A stretch of DNA of 64,000 nucleotides, from NCBI GenBank assembly GCA_963713815.1, contig CAVQNH010000051.1, forward strand, positions 124,001 to 188,000, given 5' to 3'. Positions 54,895 through 62,792 of this stretch are shown here, in pieces. The notes under the pieces are model-generated. The model was given only the letters and a program-made list of their open reading frames with translations, ran no database searches and was not told the DNA's origin. The translations under genes were made by a program, and so were the position numbers. The stretch is from RYN-230 sp963713815. GTDB lineage: Bacteria; Actinomycetota; Actinomycetes; Streptosporangiales; Streptosporangiaceae. The stretch's first letter is position 1. Every line of letters starts with the position of its first letter.

Positions 54895-56418
54895 GTGCGG
54901 GGCAGGCTGGCGGTGGCGGGCATCATCGCGTTCGCGGTGATCCTGGGCAGCTACCTGGCCTACCTGGCCATCCACCCCATCCAGTGGACGCTGGACCCGG
55001 TCGACCTGGGCGTCTACCGCTCCGGCGGGCTCATCGTGCGGCACGTCCGGCCCTGGTACAACCCGCACCTGGCCGCACCGCTGTATGACTGGCCCGGCTC
55101 CAGCGACCTGCACCTGAAGTTCACCTACACGCCGTTCGCGGCCGTCGCCTTCGCGCTGGTCTCCTTCATCCCGTGGCAGGTGCTGCCCGGCATCAGCGTG
55201 GCGGGCAACATCGCGGCGCTGCTCGCCGCGCTGTGGTTCACGTTCGGCTGGCTCGGCTACCGCGGCCTGACCCGGCTGGGCGCGGCGCTGCTCGCCGCGG
55301 CCGCGGTGTTCTGGACCGAGCCGGTGCTGCGCACCATCTACCTCGGCCAGGTCAACCTGGTGCTGATGGCGCTGATCATCTGGGACCTGGGCCAGCCCGG
55401 GCCCGGCCAGCCGGATCTGGGCCAGCCCGGCACGCACCGGTCCGGGGCCAGCCGGTGGTGGAAGGGAGCCGGCGTCGGCGTCGCCGCCGGGATCAAGCTG
55501 GTGCCGCTCATCTTCATCCCGTACCTGCTGCTGACCAGGAAGTTCCGGACGGCCGCGGTGGCAGGCGCGGCGTTCGCGGCCACGGTGCTGGCCGGGTGGG
55601 TGGTCGCGCCCGCCGACTCGGCCCGCTGGTGGCTCGGCGGCCTGTTCTTCCAGGGCGGCCGGGCCGGGTTCGTCGGCTGGGAGGGCAACCAGTCGCTGCG
55701 CGGCCTGCTCACCCGGCTGGCTGGCAGCGTGGCCGGCGCGGCGCCGGTGTGGCTGGCCGTGGCGCTGGTCACCGCGGCGGCCGGGCTGGCCTGTGCGGCC
55801 CTGCTCGACCGGGCCGGTCATCCCGTGCCCGGGATGCTGGCCTGCGCGCTGACCGGGCTGCTGGTGTCCCCGATCAGCTGGGACCACCACTGGGTGTGGA
55901 TCGTCCCCGGGGTGGCCGTGGCGGCCGCCTACGCCGTCCGGGCCATGCGCGCCCCCGAGGCCCGCGCCCTGGCGGGCGTGACTGGAGGGGCCAGCCCGCC
56001 CGCGGCGGCTCCGGCCAGGCTGCGCTGGCGCCGGCCGGTGCGCTGGCCCGCCGCGGGGTACTGGGCCCTGGCCGGGGGAATGCTCGCCCTGTACGGCGCG
56101 TGGCCGGGGAGTTTGTGGAGCCGGCCGGAGGACCTGAGCCAGTTCTCCCTGGGCCTGCTCTGGCAGCCGCCGGGCACCGACCCGGCGGTGTACTACCGCG
56201 ACGGGGACCAGCCCTGGTTCGCCGAGTATCACTGGCACGGGATCGAGCTGCTCACCGGGAACGCCTTCGTGCTCGGCGGACTGGTACTGCTCGGCGTCCT
56301 GATCGCCGCCGCGCTCCGCACCCGCGTCACCACCTCCCCCACCGGCACCTCTCCCGGCTCCCCCACCGGCCCCACCAGCCCCGCCAGCCGCACTCCCTCG
56401 GCCCGTCCCGTTTCGTGA
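54895..56418 (+). CDS. GT87/DUF2029 polyprenol-phosphomannose-dependent mannosyltransferase-like protein
   Basis: 507 residues from GTG 54895, with GGAGG upstream. Multispanning (about 10 helices). The catalytic Asp lies in DPVDLGVYRSGG in the first loop, and LKFTYTPFAAVAFALVSFIPW is the conserved second segment, as in PimE-like alpha-1,2-mannosyltransferases. It adds mannose to lipoglycans or glycoproteins on the outer face of the membrane. A Gly/Pro/Gln repeat (GQPGPGQPDLGQPG) and a Thr/Ser/Pro tail are low-complexity additions. Confidence 0.85.
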   Translation: MRGRLAVAGIIAFAVILGSYLAYLAIHPIQWTLDPVDLGVYRSGGLIVRHVRPWYNPHLAAPLYDWPGSSDLHLKFTYTPFAAVAFALVSFIPWQVLPGISVAGNIAALLAALWFTFGWLGYRGLTRLGAALLAAAAVFWTEPVLRTIYLGQVNLVLMALIIWDLGQPGPGQPDLGQPGTHRSGASRWWKGAGVGVAAGIKLVPLIFIPYLLLTRKFRTAAVAGAAFAATVLAGWVVAPADSARWWLGGLFFQGGRAGFVGWEGNQSLRGLLTRLAGSVAGAAPVWLAVALVTAAAGLACAALLDRAGHPVPGMLACALTGLLVSPISWDHHWVWIVPGVAVAAAYAVRAMRAPEARALAGVTGGASPPAAAPARLRWRRPVRWPAAGYWALAGGMLALYGAWPGSLWSRPEDLSQFSLGLLWQPPGTDPAVYYRDGDQPWFAEYHWHGIELLTGNAFVLGGLVLLGVLIAAALRTRVTTSPTGTSPGSPTGPTSPASRTPSARPVS

Positions 56419-56462
56419 TCATGACTTGAGGGTCGTTCTGGCGACACCAATGTCATGATCAC
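56415..56462. repeat. Palindromic repeat between convergent genes
   Basis: Perfect 11-bp arms GTGATCATGAC (56415-56425) and its complement (56452-56462) flank an inner near-palindrome GGTCG...CGACACC. It overlaps the GT87 stop and could terminate both convergent genes. The AT-richer composition is unlike its neighbours and suggests a dispersed element. Confidence 0.65.
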
Positions 56463-56540
56463 TAACGGGTCTGTGGCCTGCGGGGCTGCTGGTGTCCGAG
56501 GGGATTGGGCGGACGGGCCGGACCGGCGAGCTGCGCCGGG

Positions 56541-57656
56541 TCAGTCCTCGACGGTGAGGAGGACTTTGCCGCGGGGGGCGCCGGGGTCCTGGCTGCGCAG
56601 GGTGTCCAGGGCGGCGGCCCACTCCCCCAGCGGGAAGCGGTGCGTGACCAGGAAGCCCAGCCTGAGCCGGCCCGCGTTCAGCAGCCGGACCACGTCGCGC
56701 CAGGCGTCCGAGGTGTAGCCGAAGCTGGCCCGGATCGTGAGGTCGTTGTTGACCAGGTCGTCCACGGGCACGGCCGCGGTGGCGCCGTGCGGGGGCAGAC
56801 CCAGCAGCAGCACGGTCCCGCCGCGGCGGGCCGCGGCCAGCGCGGTGAGGACCGCGCCGGTGGTCCCGGCCGCCTCCACCACCAGGTCGTAGCCACCGCC
56901 GGCCGCGCCGGGATCGGTCTCGAACCGGGCCGCGCCCGCGGTCGCGGCCAGGGCGGCCTGTGCGGGGCGGCGGCCCAGCATCACGATCTCGGCCGGGGAC
57001 CACAGGCCGAGCAGCGCCACCGCGAGCAGGGCCACGGTGCCGTCCCCCACGACCAGGGCCCGGCAGCCCGGTTTGACCGTGATGCTGGACAGCCCCCGGT
57101 ACACGACCGAGGCCGGCTCGACCAGCGCCCCGTCGGCCATGCTCACCGGGCCGGCCAGCGGATGCACCAGGGTCTGGCCCACCACGGCGTAACCGGCGGC
57201 GGCCCCGTCCCGGGTGAACCCCATCTCGTCGTAGGTCTCGCACAGGTTGGTCTGGCCCGCCCGGCACGCGGTGCAGTGACCGCAGGGCACGATGCCCTCC
57301 GCCACCACCCGGGTCCCCGGGGCCAGCGAGCCGTCCCCGCCGGCCAGCACCGTCCCGCTCCATTCGTGGCCGAGCACGAGGGGGTAGCGGACGTAGGCGG
57401 GGTCGATCCGGCCGGCCAGGATATCCAGGTCGGTGCCGCACAGCCCGACGGCGGCGGGCCGGATCAGCACCTCCCCCGGGCCGGGCACCGGGCGGGCGCG
57501 CTGCTCCAGCGACACCTCCCCGGGGGAGGACACGACCAGCGCGCTGGCGGATGCCGGGCCCGGCTGGCCCCCGGGAAGCGCGGACTCGGGAGGGGCGGAC
57601 CCGGGAGTCGCGGTCTCGGGAGACATGGTTCCCGGCACCTCCGGTGGCATGGGCAT
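56541..57656 (-). CDS. Zinc-dependent alcohol/polyol dehydrogenase (MDR)
   Basis: 371 residues. Catalytic zinc ligands in GLCGTDLDIL and GHEWSG; structural zinc Cys set CGHCTACRAGQTNLC; cofactor loop VVGDGTVALLAVALL (GxGxxG altered to GDGTVA). The first 40 residues are a Pro/Ala extension. Closest in pattern to sorbitol, threonine and sugar-acid dehydrogenases. The ATG overlaps the last base of the IclR stop (TGATG), so it is cotranslated with the regulator and likely belongs to the same sugar-acid pathway as the divergent genes. Confidence 0.9.
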   Translation of the reverse strand: MPMPPEVPGTMSPETATPGSAPPESALPGGQPGPASASALVVSSPGEVSLEQRARPVPGPGEVLIRPAAVGLCGTDLDILAGRIDPAYVRYPLVLGHEWSGTVLAGGDGSLAPGTRVVAEGIVPCGHCTACRAGQTNLCETYDEMGFTRDGAAAGYAVVGQTLVHPLAGPVSMADGALVEPASVVYRGLSSITVKPGCRALVVGDGTVALLAVALLGLWSPAEIVMLGRRPAQAALAATAGAARFETDPGAAGGGYDLVVEAAGTTGAVLTALAAARRGGTVLLLGLPPHGATAAVPVDDLVNNDLTIRASFGYTSDAWRDVVRLLNAGRLRLGFLVTHRFPLGEWAAALDTLRSQDPGAPRGKVLLTVED

Positions 57657-58474
57657 CAGGCTCCTTCCCCGGGCATGGCGTAGGGCGCCCCGCCGAGCAG
57701 GGCCGATACCTTGTCGGCGTAGCTGCGCACGGCCCGGCCGAGCTCATCCACGCGCCACGCGGGCAGATCGCCCTTGATGCCGGTCACGCTGATCGCCCCC
57801 ACGCAGCTGCCGTCGTGGCCGAAGAACGCCGCACCCGCGCAGAACACGCCCTCGGCGTCCTCCTCGTCATCGACCGCGAACCCGAGCCGCCGGGCCGCGG
57901 CCAGGTTGTCCAGCAGGGTCCCGGCGTCGGTGATGGTGTGCGTGGTGCGCGGGGCCATCCCGGCCTCCGCGCAGACCCGCCGGACCTCCGGTTCGGTCAT
58001 CGTGGACAGGATGGCCTTACCGGCCGCCGAGGCGTACGGCACCTCCCGCTGGCCCAGCGGCGTGTAGAACCGCACGCTGCCCGGGCCGTCCACGCGGGCG
58101 ATGAAGACGGGGTAGCCGGCCTCGGCCACCGCGATCCGCGCCGTCATCTTGGTGGTCTCGGACAGCTCGTCGAGCAGCGGGCGGCACAGGTCACCGAGGG
58201 GGAGCTGGCGGCCCACGATGTCGCCCAGCCGGATCAGCGCGGTGCCCAGCGTGTACCGGGGGCCGGGCCGGGTCTCGCGCAGGAAACCGGCCGCCTCCAG
58301 GGTCCGGGCCAGCGCCAGCGTGCTGCTCTTGGAGATGCCCAGCGCGGTGGCCAGCTCGCTGAGCGTCTGCCCCTCGGCCGGGCCGTCCGCCACGATGCCG
58401 ACCAGCCGCAGCGCCCGGGCCACGCTCTTGACCGTGTAGCGGCCCGCTCCGGCGCCGTCCTGCTCGGATGTCAC
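57656..58474 (-). CDS. IclR-family transcriptional regulator
   Basis: 272 residues. Winged HTH SVARALRLVGIVADGPAEGQ, LSELATALGISKSSTLALARTLEAAGFL, then the GAF-like ligand domain (ASAAGKAILSTMTEPEVRRVC, GFAVDDEEDAEGVFCAGAAFFG). IclR proteins bind carboxylic-acid ligands such as sugar acids or keto acids. Divergent from the M24-like gene, with three matching operator sites between them, two of which would cover its own promoter, so autoregulation is likely. Confidence 0.93.
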   Translation of the reverse strand: MTSEQDGAGAGRYTVKSVARALRLVGIVADGPAEGQTLSELATALGISKSSTLALARTLEAAGFLRETRPGPRYTLGTALIRLGDIVGRQLPLGDLCRPLLDELSETTKMTARIAVAEAGYPVFIARVDGPGSVRFYTPLGQREVPYASAAGKAILSTMTEPEVRRVCAEAGMAPRTTHTITDAGTLLDNLAAARRLGFAVDDEEDAEGVFCAGAAFFGHDGSCVGAISVTGIKGDLPAWRVDELGRAVRSYADKVSALLGGAPYAMPGEGA

Positions 58475-58496
58475 CTGCTCACTTCCTCACACCATT

Positions 58497-58530
58497 GTTC
58501 GGTAGTGCAGAACGTTCGGTATCGCAGAAC
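58497..58530. promoter_or_regulatory. IclR operator sites O1 and O2
   Basis: GTTCGGTAGTGCAGAAC (58497-58513) and GTTCGGTATCGCAGAAC (58514-58530) abut head to tail. Each is a GTTCnG...CnGAAC near-palindrome. O2 touches the -10 of the iclR promoter. Confidence 0.8.
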
Positions 58531-58557
58531 GTTATCTGTTATCTTAGCGAGTCTCAA
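58529..58557 (-). promoter_or_regulatory. Probable iclR promoter
   Basis: On the minus strand TTGAGA (58557-58552) and TAACGT (58534-58529), 17 bp apart. The -10 overlaps operator O2. Confidence 0.65.
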
Positions 58558-58563
58558 AACGCC

Positions 58564-58592
58564 TTGACATGGGCATATGTGAATGATTCCAT
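58564..58592 (+). promoter_or_regulatory. Probable promoter of the sugar-acid operon
   Basis: Consensus TTGACA (58564-58569), 17 bp, then TTCCAT (58587-58592). The -10 is weak, as expected for an activated or repressed promoter. O3 lies just past the expected start. Confidence 0.5.
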
Positions 58593-58620
58593 GACCGGGT
58601 GATTCTACATCACAAAACTT

Positions 58621-58639
58621 TGTTCGGTATAGCCGAACA
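58621..58639. promoter_or_regulatory. IclR operator site O3
   Basis: Perfect palindrome TGTTCGG-TATAG-CCGAACA, sharing the GTTCGGTA core of O1 and O2. It falls between the plus promoter and the likely translation start at 58653. Confidence 0.8.
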
Positions 58640-58652
58640 TTCGCCCCGGAGC

Positions 58653-59882
58653 GTGGCCCGCGCGGACGCCGCGCGGGAGCGCCTGGAAGCCTGGCTGGCC
58701 GGCCGGGAGGACGTGGCCGGGGTGGTGCTCACCGGCCCGGACAGCGTGGCCTGGGCTACCGGGGCAGTGGCCCCGCCGGTGGACCGGACCGCCCAGACCG
58801 ATCTCGTCTGGGTGGTGGTCACCCCCACCGGGGCAGCGCTGGTGACCACCGAGGTGGAAGCCGGCCGGGTCAGCGAGGAGTACCAGCCGCGACGCCACGG
58901 ATTCGCCGACCTGGTCGCGGTGCCCTGGTACGAGCCGGACGCGTTCGCCCGGGCCGCGCAGGACCTCGCGGGCACGGGCGCGGGCCGGCTGGCCGCCGAC
59001 GGGCACCCCGCGTTCGGGGTGGATGCCACCGAGGAGCTGGTCGCCCTGAGGCTCACCCTCTCCCCCGCGGAACAGGAGGACCTGCGTGAGCTCGGGACCG
59101 ATACGGCGGCCGCGCTGGAGCAGTCCCTGATGGCCTGGCGGCCGGGTGAGCGGGACCTCGACATCCAGGGCCGGGTGGCTGAACTGCTGGAGTCACGCGG
59201 CGCGGACGCGCCGGTGCTGATCGTCGGCGGGGACGACCGGGTCCGGCGGTTCCGGCACCCGATGGCGGTGGGCGCTCCGGTGCGCGAGCTCGCGATGGCG
59301 GTGGTAGTCGCCCGGCGCGGCGGGCTGCACGCCGCCGCCACCCGGTTCGCCTCGGCCGGACCACCGACCGCGGAGTTCGCCGCGCTGCGGGCCCGGGTGC
59401 TGCGGATCGAGCGCGACACGCTGGTCGCCTGCGTGCCGCCGAACCGCTACGGCGACGTGCTTACCGTCCTCGACCAGGCCTATGCGCGGGAAGGCGCGCC
59501 GGGCGGCTGGGCCGGCCACTACCAGGGCGGGCCGATCGGGTACGCGCAGCGTGAGTTCGAGATAGCCCCGTCCCAGCAGGACTCGCGCTGGTACGCCACC
59601 CCGGTCACGGCCGGCCAGGCGGTGGCCTGGAACCCCAGCCTGCCCGGCGGGGCCAAGGCCGAGGACACCTACCTGGTGTCCCCCGCCGGGCTGGAACGGA
59701 TCACCGCGGTACCGGATGGGACAGGCCCCGGCGGCCGGGACCGGCGCGCCACGGGGCCGGACAGTCCCGGGCCGCACAGTCCCGGGCCGCACAGTGCCGG
59801 GCCGCAAACCACGAGGCCGGGCTGGCCGGCCGAGGACGACGAGCTGGTGCCGCCGCGTCCGGCGGTCCTGGAGGTGGCGTGA
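58653..59882 (+). CDS. M24-fold (creatinase/aminopeptidase-P-like) protein lacking metal ligands
   Basis: 409 residues from GTG 58653. The frame is open to GTG 58599, but codons there are AT-rich and contain operator O3; no start has a good ribosome site. The N-terminal creatinase-like domain begins AARERLEAWLAGREDVAGVV and GPDSVAWATGAVAPP. The pita-bread domain keeps GHYQGGPIGYAQREFEI and EDTYLVSP, but the two metal Asp and the EPG Glu (here NPS) are replaced. Creatinase itself works without metal, so a metal-free hydrolase is possible. The C-terminal tail includes a 15-bp minisatellite (59753-59808). First gene of the operon. Confidence 0.75.
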   Translation: MARADAARERLEAWLAGREDVAGVVLTGPDSVAWATGAVAPPVDRTAQTDLVWVVVTPTGAALVTTEVEAGRVSEEYQPRRHGFADLVAVPWYEPDAFARAAQDLAGTGAGRLAADGHPAFGVDATEELVALRLTLSPAEQEDLRELGTDTAAALEQSLMAWRPGERDLDIQGRVAELLESRGADAPVLIVGGDDRVRRFRHPMAVGAPVRELAMAVVVARRGGLHAAATRFASAGPPTAEFAALRARVLRIERDTLVACVPPNRYGDVLTVLDQAYAREGAPGGWAGHYQGGPIGYAQREFEIAPSQQDSRWYATPVTAGQAVAWNPSLPGGAKAEDTYLVSPAGLERITAVPDGTGPGGRDRRATGPDSPGPHSPGPHSAGPQTTRPGWPAEDDELVPPRPAVLEVA

Positions 59883-60856
59883 TGACCCTGGGGAGCCAGG
59901 AAACCCTTGGTCAGGAGGCTACGGCCCGGACCACCGGGATCCAGGCGCTGGCCCGGCGCGGGATCGTGATGGAGAGCACGCCGCAGCGCAGCACGGCGCG
60001 GTTCCCGGACGGCGCCGACTTCCGGATCGAGATCCCCAGCGTGGAGGGCCCGGCCGTGCTGCGGGCCGTGGTGGAGCAGGCCGCGGCCGAGGGCGTCACC
60101 ATCAACCGGGTATCGCAGGGCAGCGGCGCGATGCTGCTGTCCGAGCAGGAACTGGCCGAGATGGCCGGGATCGGCGCCGACCACGGCCTGGAGATCTCGC
60201 TGTTCGTGGGACCGCGCGAGGAGTGGGACATCGGCAGCCTGGCCCAGTCTGACGAGGGGCCCTCACGGGGCGGCCTGATCCGCGGGTCGCGGCAGCTGCG
60301 GTACGCGGTGGACGATGTGCTCCGCGGAGTTGACTGCGGGATCCGCGGCTTCCTGGTCGCCGACACGGGCCTGCTGGAACTGCTGGCCGGGATGCAGAAG
60401 GACGGTGAGATCCCGGATTCGGTGGTGTGGAAGGTCTCAGCCATGCTCGCGCCCGGCAACCCCCTCAGCGTGGCCCAGCTGGAGCGGCTCGGGGCGGACA
60501 CCGTCAACGTGCCCTCGGACATGACCCTGGGCCTGCTCGCCGAGCTGCGCGCGGCCACCACGCTGCCCATCGACCTGTACGTGGAGGCGCCCAGCTCGAT
60601 GGGCGGCGTGGTCCGCGGGCATGAGGCCGCTGAACTGGTCGCCGCGGCCTCACCCATGTACGTGAAGTTCGGCCTGCGCAACTCCCGGCCGCTGTACCCC
60701 AGCGGGCTGCACCTGGCCACTGAGGCGGTCGCCATCGCCCGGGAGAAGGTGCACCGGGCCCGGGTGGCGCTGGAGTGGATGGACCGGGCCGGCCTGGAGC
60801 TGGCCCAGTCCGGGCCCGGGGCGCCGGGCCTGGGCATCCCGGAGCCCGCACCATGA
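59882..60856 (+). CDS. Conserved protein of unknown function, TIM-barrel-like
   Basis: 324 residues from ATG 59882, overlapping the previous stop (TGATG). Features: RFPDGADFRIEIPSVEGPAV, then GISLFVGPREEWD-like and DCGIRGFLVADTGLLELLAG, KVSAMLAPGNPLSVAQLERLGADTVNVPSD, and LPIDLYVEAPSSMGGVVRGHEAAEL. The alternating strand-helix pattern with acidic strand ends suggests a TIM barrel, perhaps related to U32-type or aldolase-like proteins, but I cannot place it in a family. Sandwiched between the M24-like gene and the dehydratase with overlapping codons on both sides, it very likely acts in the same pathway. Confidence 0.72.
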   Translation: MTLGSQETLGQEATARTTGIQALARRGIVMESTPQRSTARFPDGADFRIEIPSVEGPAVLRAVVEQAAAEGVTINRVSQGSGAMLLSEQELAEMAGIGADHGLEISLFVGPREEWDIGSLAQSDEGPSRGGLIRGSRQLRYAVDDVLRGVDCGIRGFLVADTGLLELLAGMQKDGEIPDSVVWKVSAMLAPGNPLSVAQLERLGADTVNVPSDMTLGLLAELRAATTLPIDLYVEAPSSMGGVVRGHEAAELVAAASPMYVKFGLRNSRPLYPSGLHLATEAVAIAREKVHRARVALEWMDRAGLELAQSGPGAPGLGIPEPAP

Positions 60857-62721
60857 CCCCCCGCCCCCGCCCCAGCGCGATGGCCAGCCCGCCCGGCGCT
60901 ACGGCGCTGCGCCGTGCCAGCCAGCCCGGCGCTACCGCGCTGCGCAGTGCCAGCCAGCCCGGCGCTACCGCGCTGCGCAGTGCCAGCCAGCCCAGCGCTA
61001 CCGCGCTGCGCAGTGACGCGTGGCTGCGCGGGGACGACGAGGTCGCGCTGGCCAACCGGGTCGCGCTCGCCTCCGCCGGCCTGGAGGTCAGCCCGGACGG
61101 CGGCCGCCCGGTCATCGGCATCGCCAACTCGGTCAGCGACCTCAACCCGTGCAACCTCCCCCTGCGGGACCTGGCCGGCGCGGTCCGGGCCGGCGTCCGC
61201 GAGGCCGGCGGGGTGCCGGTCGAGTTCGGCTCGATCCCGCTCGGCGAGGACCTGATGAAGCCGAGCGCGATGCTCTACCGGAACCTGCTCTCCATCGAGA
61301 TCGAGGAGATCATCCGCAGCTACCCGCTGGACGGCATCGTGCTGCTGGCCGGCTGCGACAAGACCGTGCCCGGCGCGATCATGGGCGCGGTCAGCGCGGA
61401 CCTGCCCATGGTCCTGGTCACCAGCGGCTCGCGGACGCCCGCCACATTCCGGGGCCGGCGCATCGGCACCGGCAGCGACCTGTGGCGGCTCTGGGACGAG
61501 CGGCGGGCCGGCCGCCTCGACGACGCGGGCTGGCGGGAGCTGGAACGCTGCCTGGCCTGCGGCACCGGGACCTGCAACACGATGGGCACCGCCTCGACCA
61601 TGGCCATCCTGGCCGAGACGCTCGGGCTGATGATCCCGGGCTCGGCCACGATCCCGGCCGGGTACCCCCGGGGCCGGGCCGCCGCCGCGGCGGCCGGCCG
61701 CTGCGCGGTCGAGGCCGTGGCGGCCGGCCGGCGGCCGTCCGCCATCCTGACCCCGGCCGCGTTCGCCAACGCCATCCGGATGCTGCACGCGGTCGGCGGT
61801 TCCACCAACGCGATCATCCACCTGGCCGCGATCGCCGGCCGGGCCGGTATCCCGCTGCCCCTCGACGACCTGGGCCGTCTCGGCCAGGGCATCCCGGTAC
61901 TGGCCGACGTGGAACCCTCCGGCGCCGGGCTCCTGCCCGACCTGGACCGGGCGGGCGGGGTCCCGGCCCTGCTGCGGGAACTGGGCAGCCGGCTGGACAC
62001 GGGTGCGGTCACCGTCACCGGCGCCACGATCGCCGAGATCGCCAGCGCCGCTCCCCCCGCCTCCGGGGCGATCCGGCCGGCCGGGGTGTCGCCGGGGAAC
62101 GACGGAGCCTTTGCCGTGGTCCGCGGGTCTCTGGCGCCGGATGGTGCCGTGATCAAGACTTCGGCCGCCACCCCGGCACTGCTCCGTCACCGCGGGCGGG
62201 CGCTGGTCTTCCGCGGCTACGAGGAGATGCGCCGCCGGGTGGAGGACCCGGCGCTCGACGTGACCCCGGACACCGTGCTGGTGCTGGCCGGCTGCGGCCC
62301 GGTCGGCGTGCCCGGGATGCCGGAGTGGGGCATGATCCCGATCCCCGCCAAGCTGGTCGCCGACGGGGTCACCGATATGGTCCGGGTCACCGACGCCCGG
62401 ATGAGCGGCACCAGCTTTGGCACGGTGTTCCTGCATGCCGCCCCCGAGGCCGCCACCGGCGGCCCGCTCGCACTCGTCGCCGACGGTGACCCGGTCGCGG
62501 TGGACGTCGCGGCCGGGTCTCTCACGCTGGACGTGCCCGACGCGGAACTGGCCCGGCGCCGGGCCGGCTGGTCCCCGCCGCCCTCCCCCCACCTGCGCGG
62601 CTGGCCCGCGCTCTACCGCGATCACGTACTGCAGGCACCCGAAGGATGCGACCTGGACTTCCTGCGGGCCCCGACGAAGGAGCACCGCCGGTTCGTGGAG
62701 CCCGTCGTCGGGCGGTCCTGA
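60853..62721 (+). CDS. IlvD/Edd-family dehydratase (probable sugar-acid dehydratase)
   Basis: 622 residues from ATG 60853, overlapping the previous stop (ATGA). Fe-S ligands Cys100 (LNPCNLP), Cys168 (AGCDKTVPG) and Cys241 (GTGTCNTMGTAS) are present, as are GGSTNAIIHLAAIAGRAG and the late ARMSGTSFGTVFLH loop. The family dehydrates 2,3-dihydroxy acids: branched-chain intermediates, 6-phosphogluconate, or free pentonates/hexonates. Context (IclR, sugar-type uptake lipoprotein) favours a free aldonate. Residues 15-55 are four copies of an 11-residue ATALRSASQPG unit placed before ALRSDAWLRG, the normal family start. Confidence 0.9.
   Translation: MTPRPRPSAMASPPGATALRRASQPGATALRSASQPGATALRSASQPSATALRSDAWLRGDDEVALANRVALASAGLEVSPDGGRPVIGIANSVSDLNPCNLPLRDLAGAVRAGVREAGGVPVEFGSIPLGEDLMKPSAMLYRNLLSIEIEEIIRSYPLDGIVLLAGCDKTVPGAIMGAVSADLPMVLVTSGSRTPATFRGRRIGTGSDLWRLWDERRAGRLDDAGWRELERCLACGTGTCNTMGTASTMAILAETLGLMIPGSATIPAGYPRGRAAAAAAGRCAVEAVAAGRRPSAILTPAAFANAIRMLHAVGGSTNAIIHLAAIAGRAGIPLPLDDLGRLGQGIPVLADVEPSGAGLLPDLDRAGGVPALLRELGSRLDTGAVTVTGATIAEIASAAPPASGAIRPAGVSPGNDGAFAVVRGSLAPDGAVIKTSAATPALLRHRGRALVFRGYEEMRRRVEDPALDVTPDTVLVLAGCGPVGVPGMPEWGMIPIPAKLVADGVTDMVRVTDARMSGTSFGTVFLHAAPEAATGGPLALVADGDPVAVDVAAGSLTLDVPDAELARRRAGWSPPPSPHLRGWPALYRDHVLQAPEGCDLDFLRAPTKEHRRFVEPVVGRS
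60892..61014. repeat. 33-bp minisatellite in dehydratase N-terminus
   Basis: Copies start at 60892, 60925, 60958 and 60991 (last incomplete). The middle copies are identical or nearly so, which suggests recent expansion. The unit length is a multiple of three, so copy number can change without breaking the frame. Confidence 0.9.
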
Positions 62722-62792
62722 ACGGACCGGCCTTCCGGCACCGGCCACGCGGTGACACCGAGATTTCGAGGCACAAGTGAAAGGAGACAGCC

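Noticed and set aside
54805..56238. 477-codon minus-strand frame across the GT87 gene
   Set aside because: Antisense composition; the plus frame shows membrane helices and family motifs.
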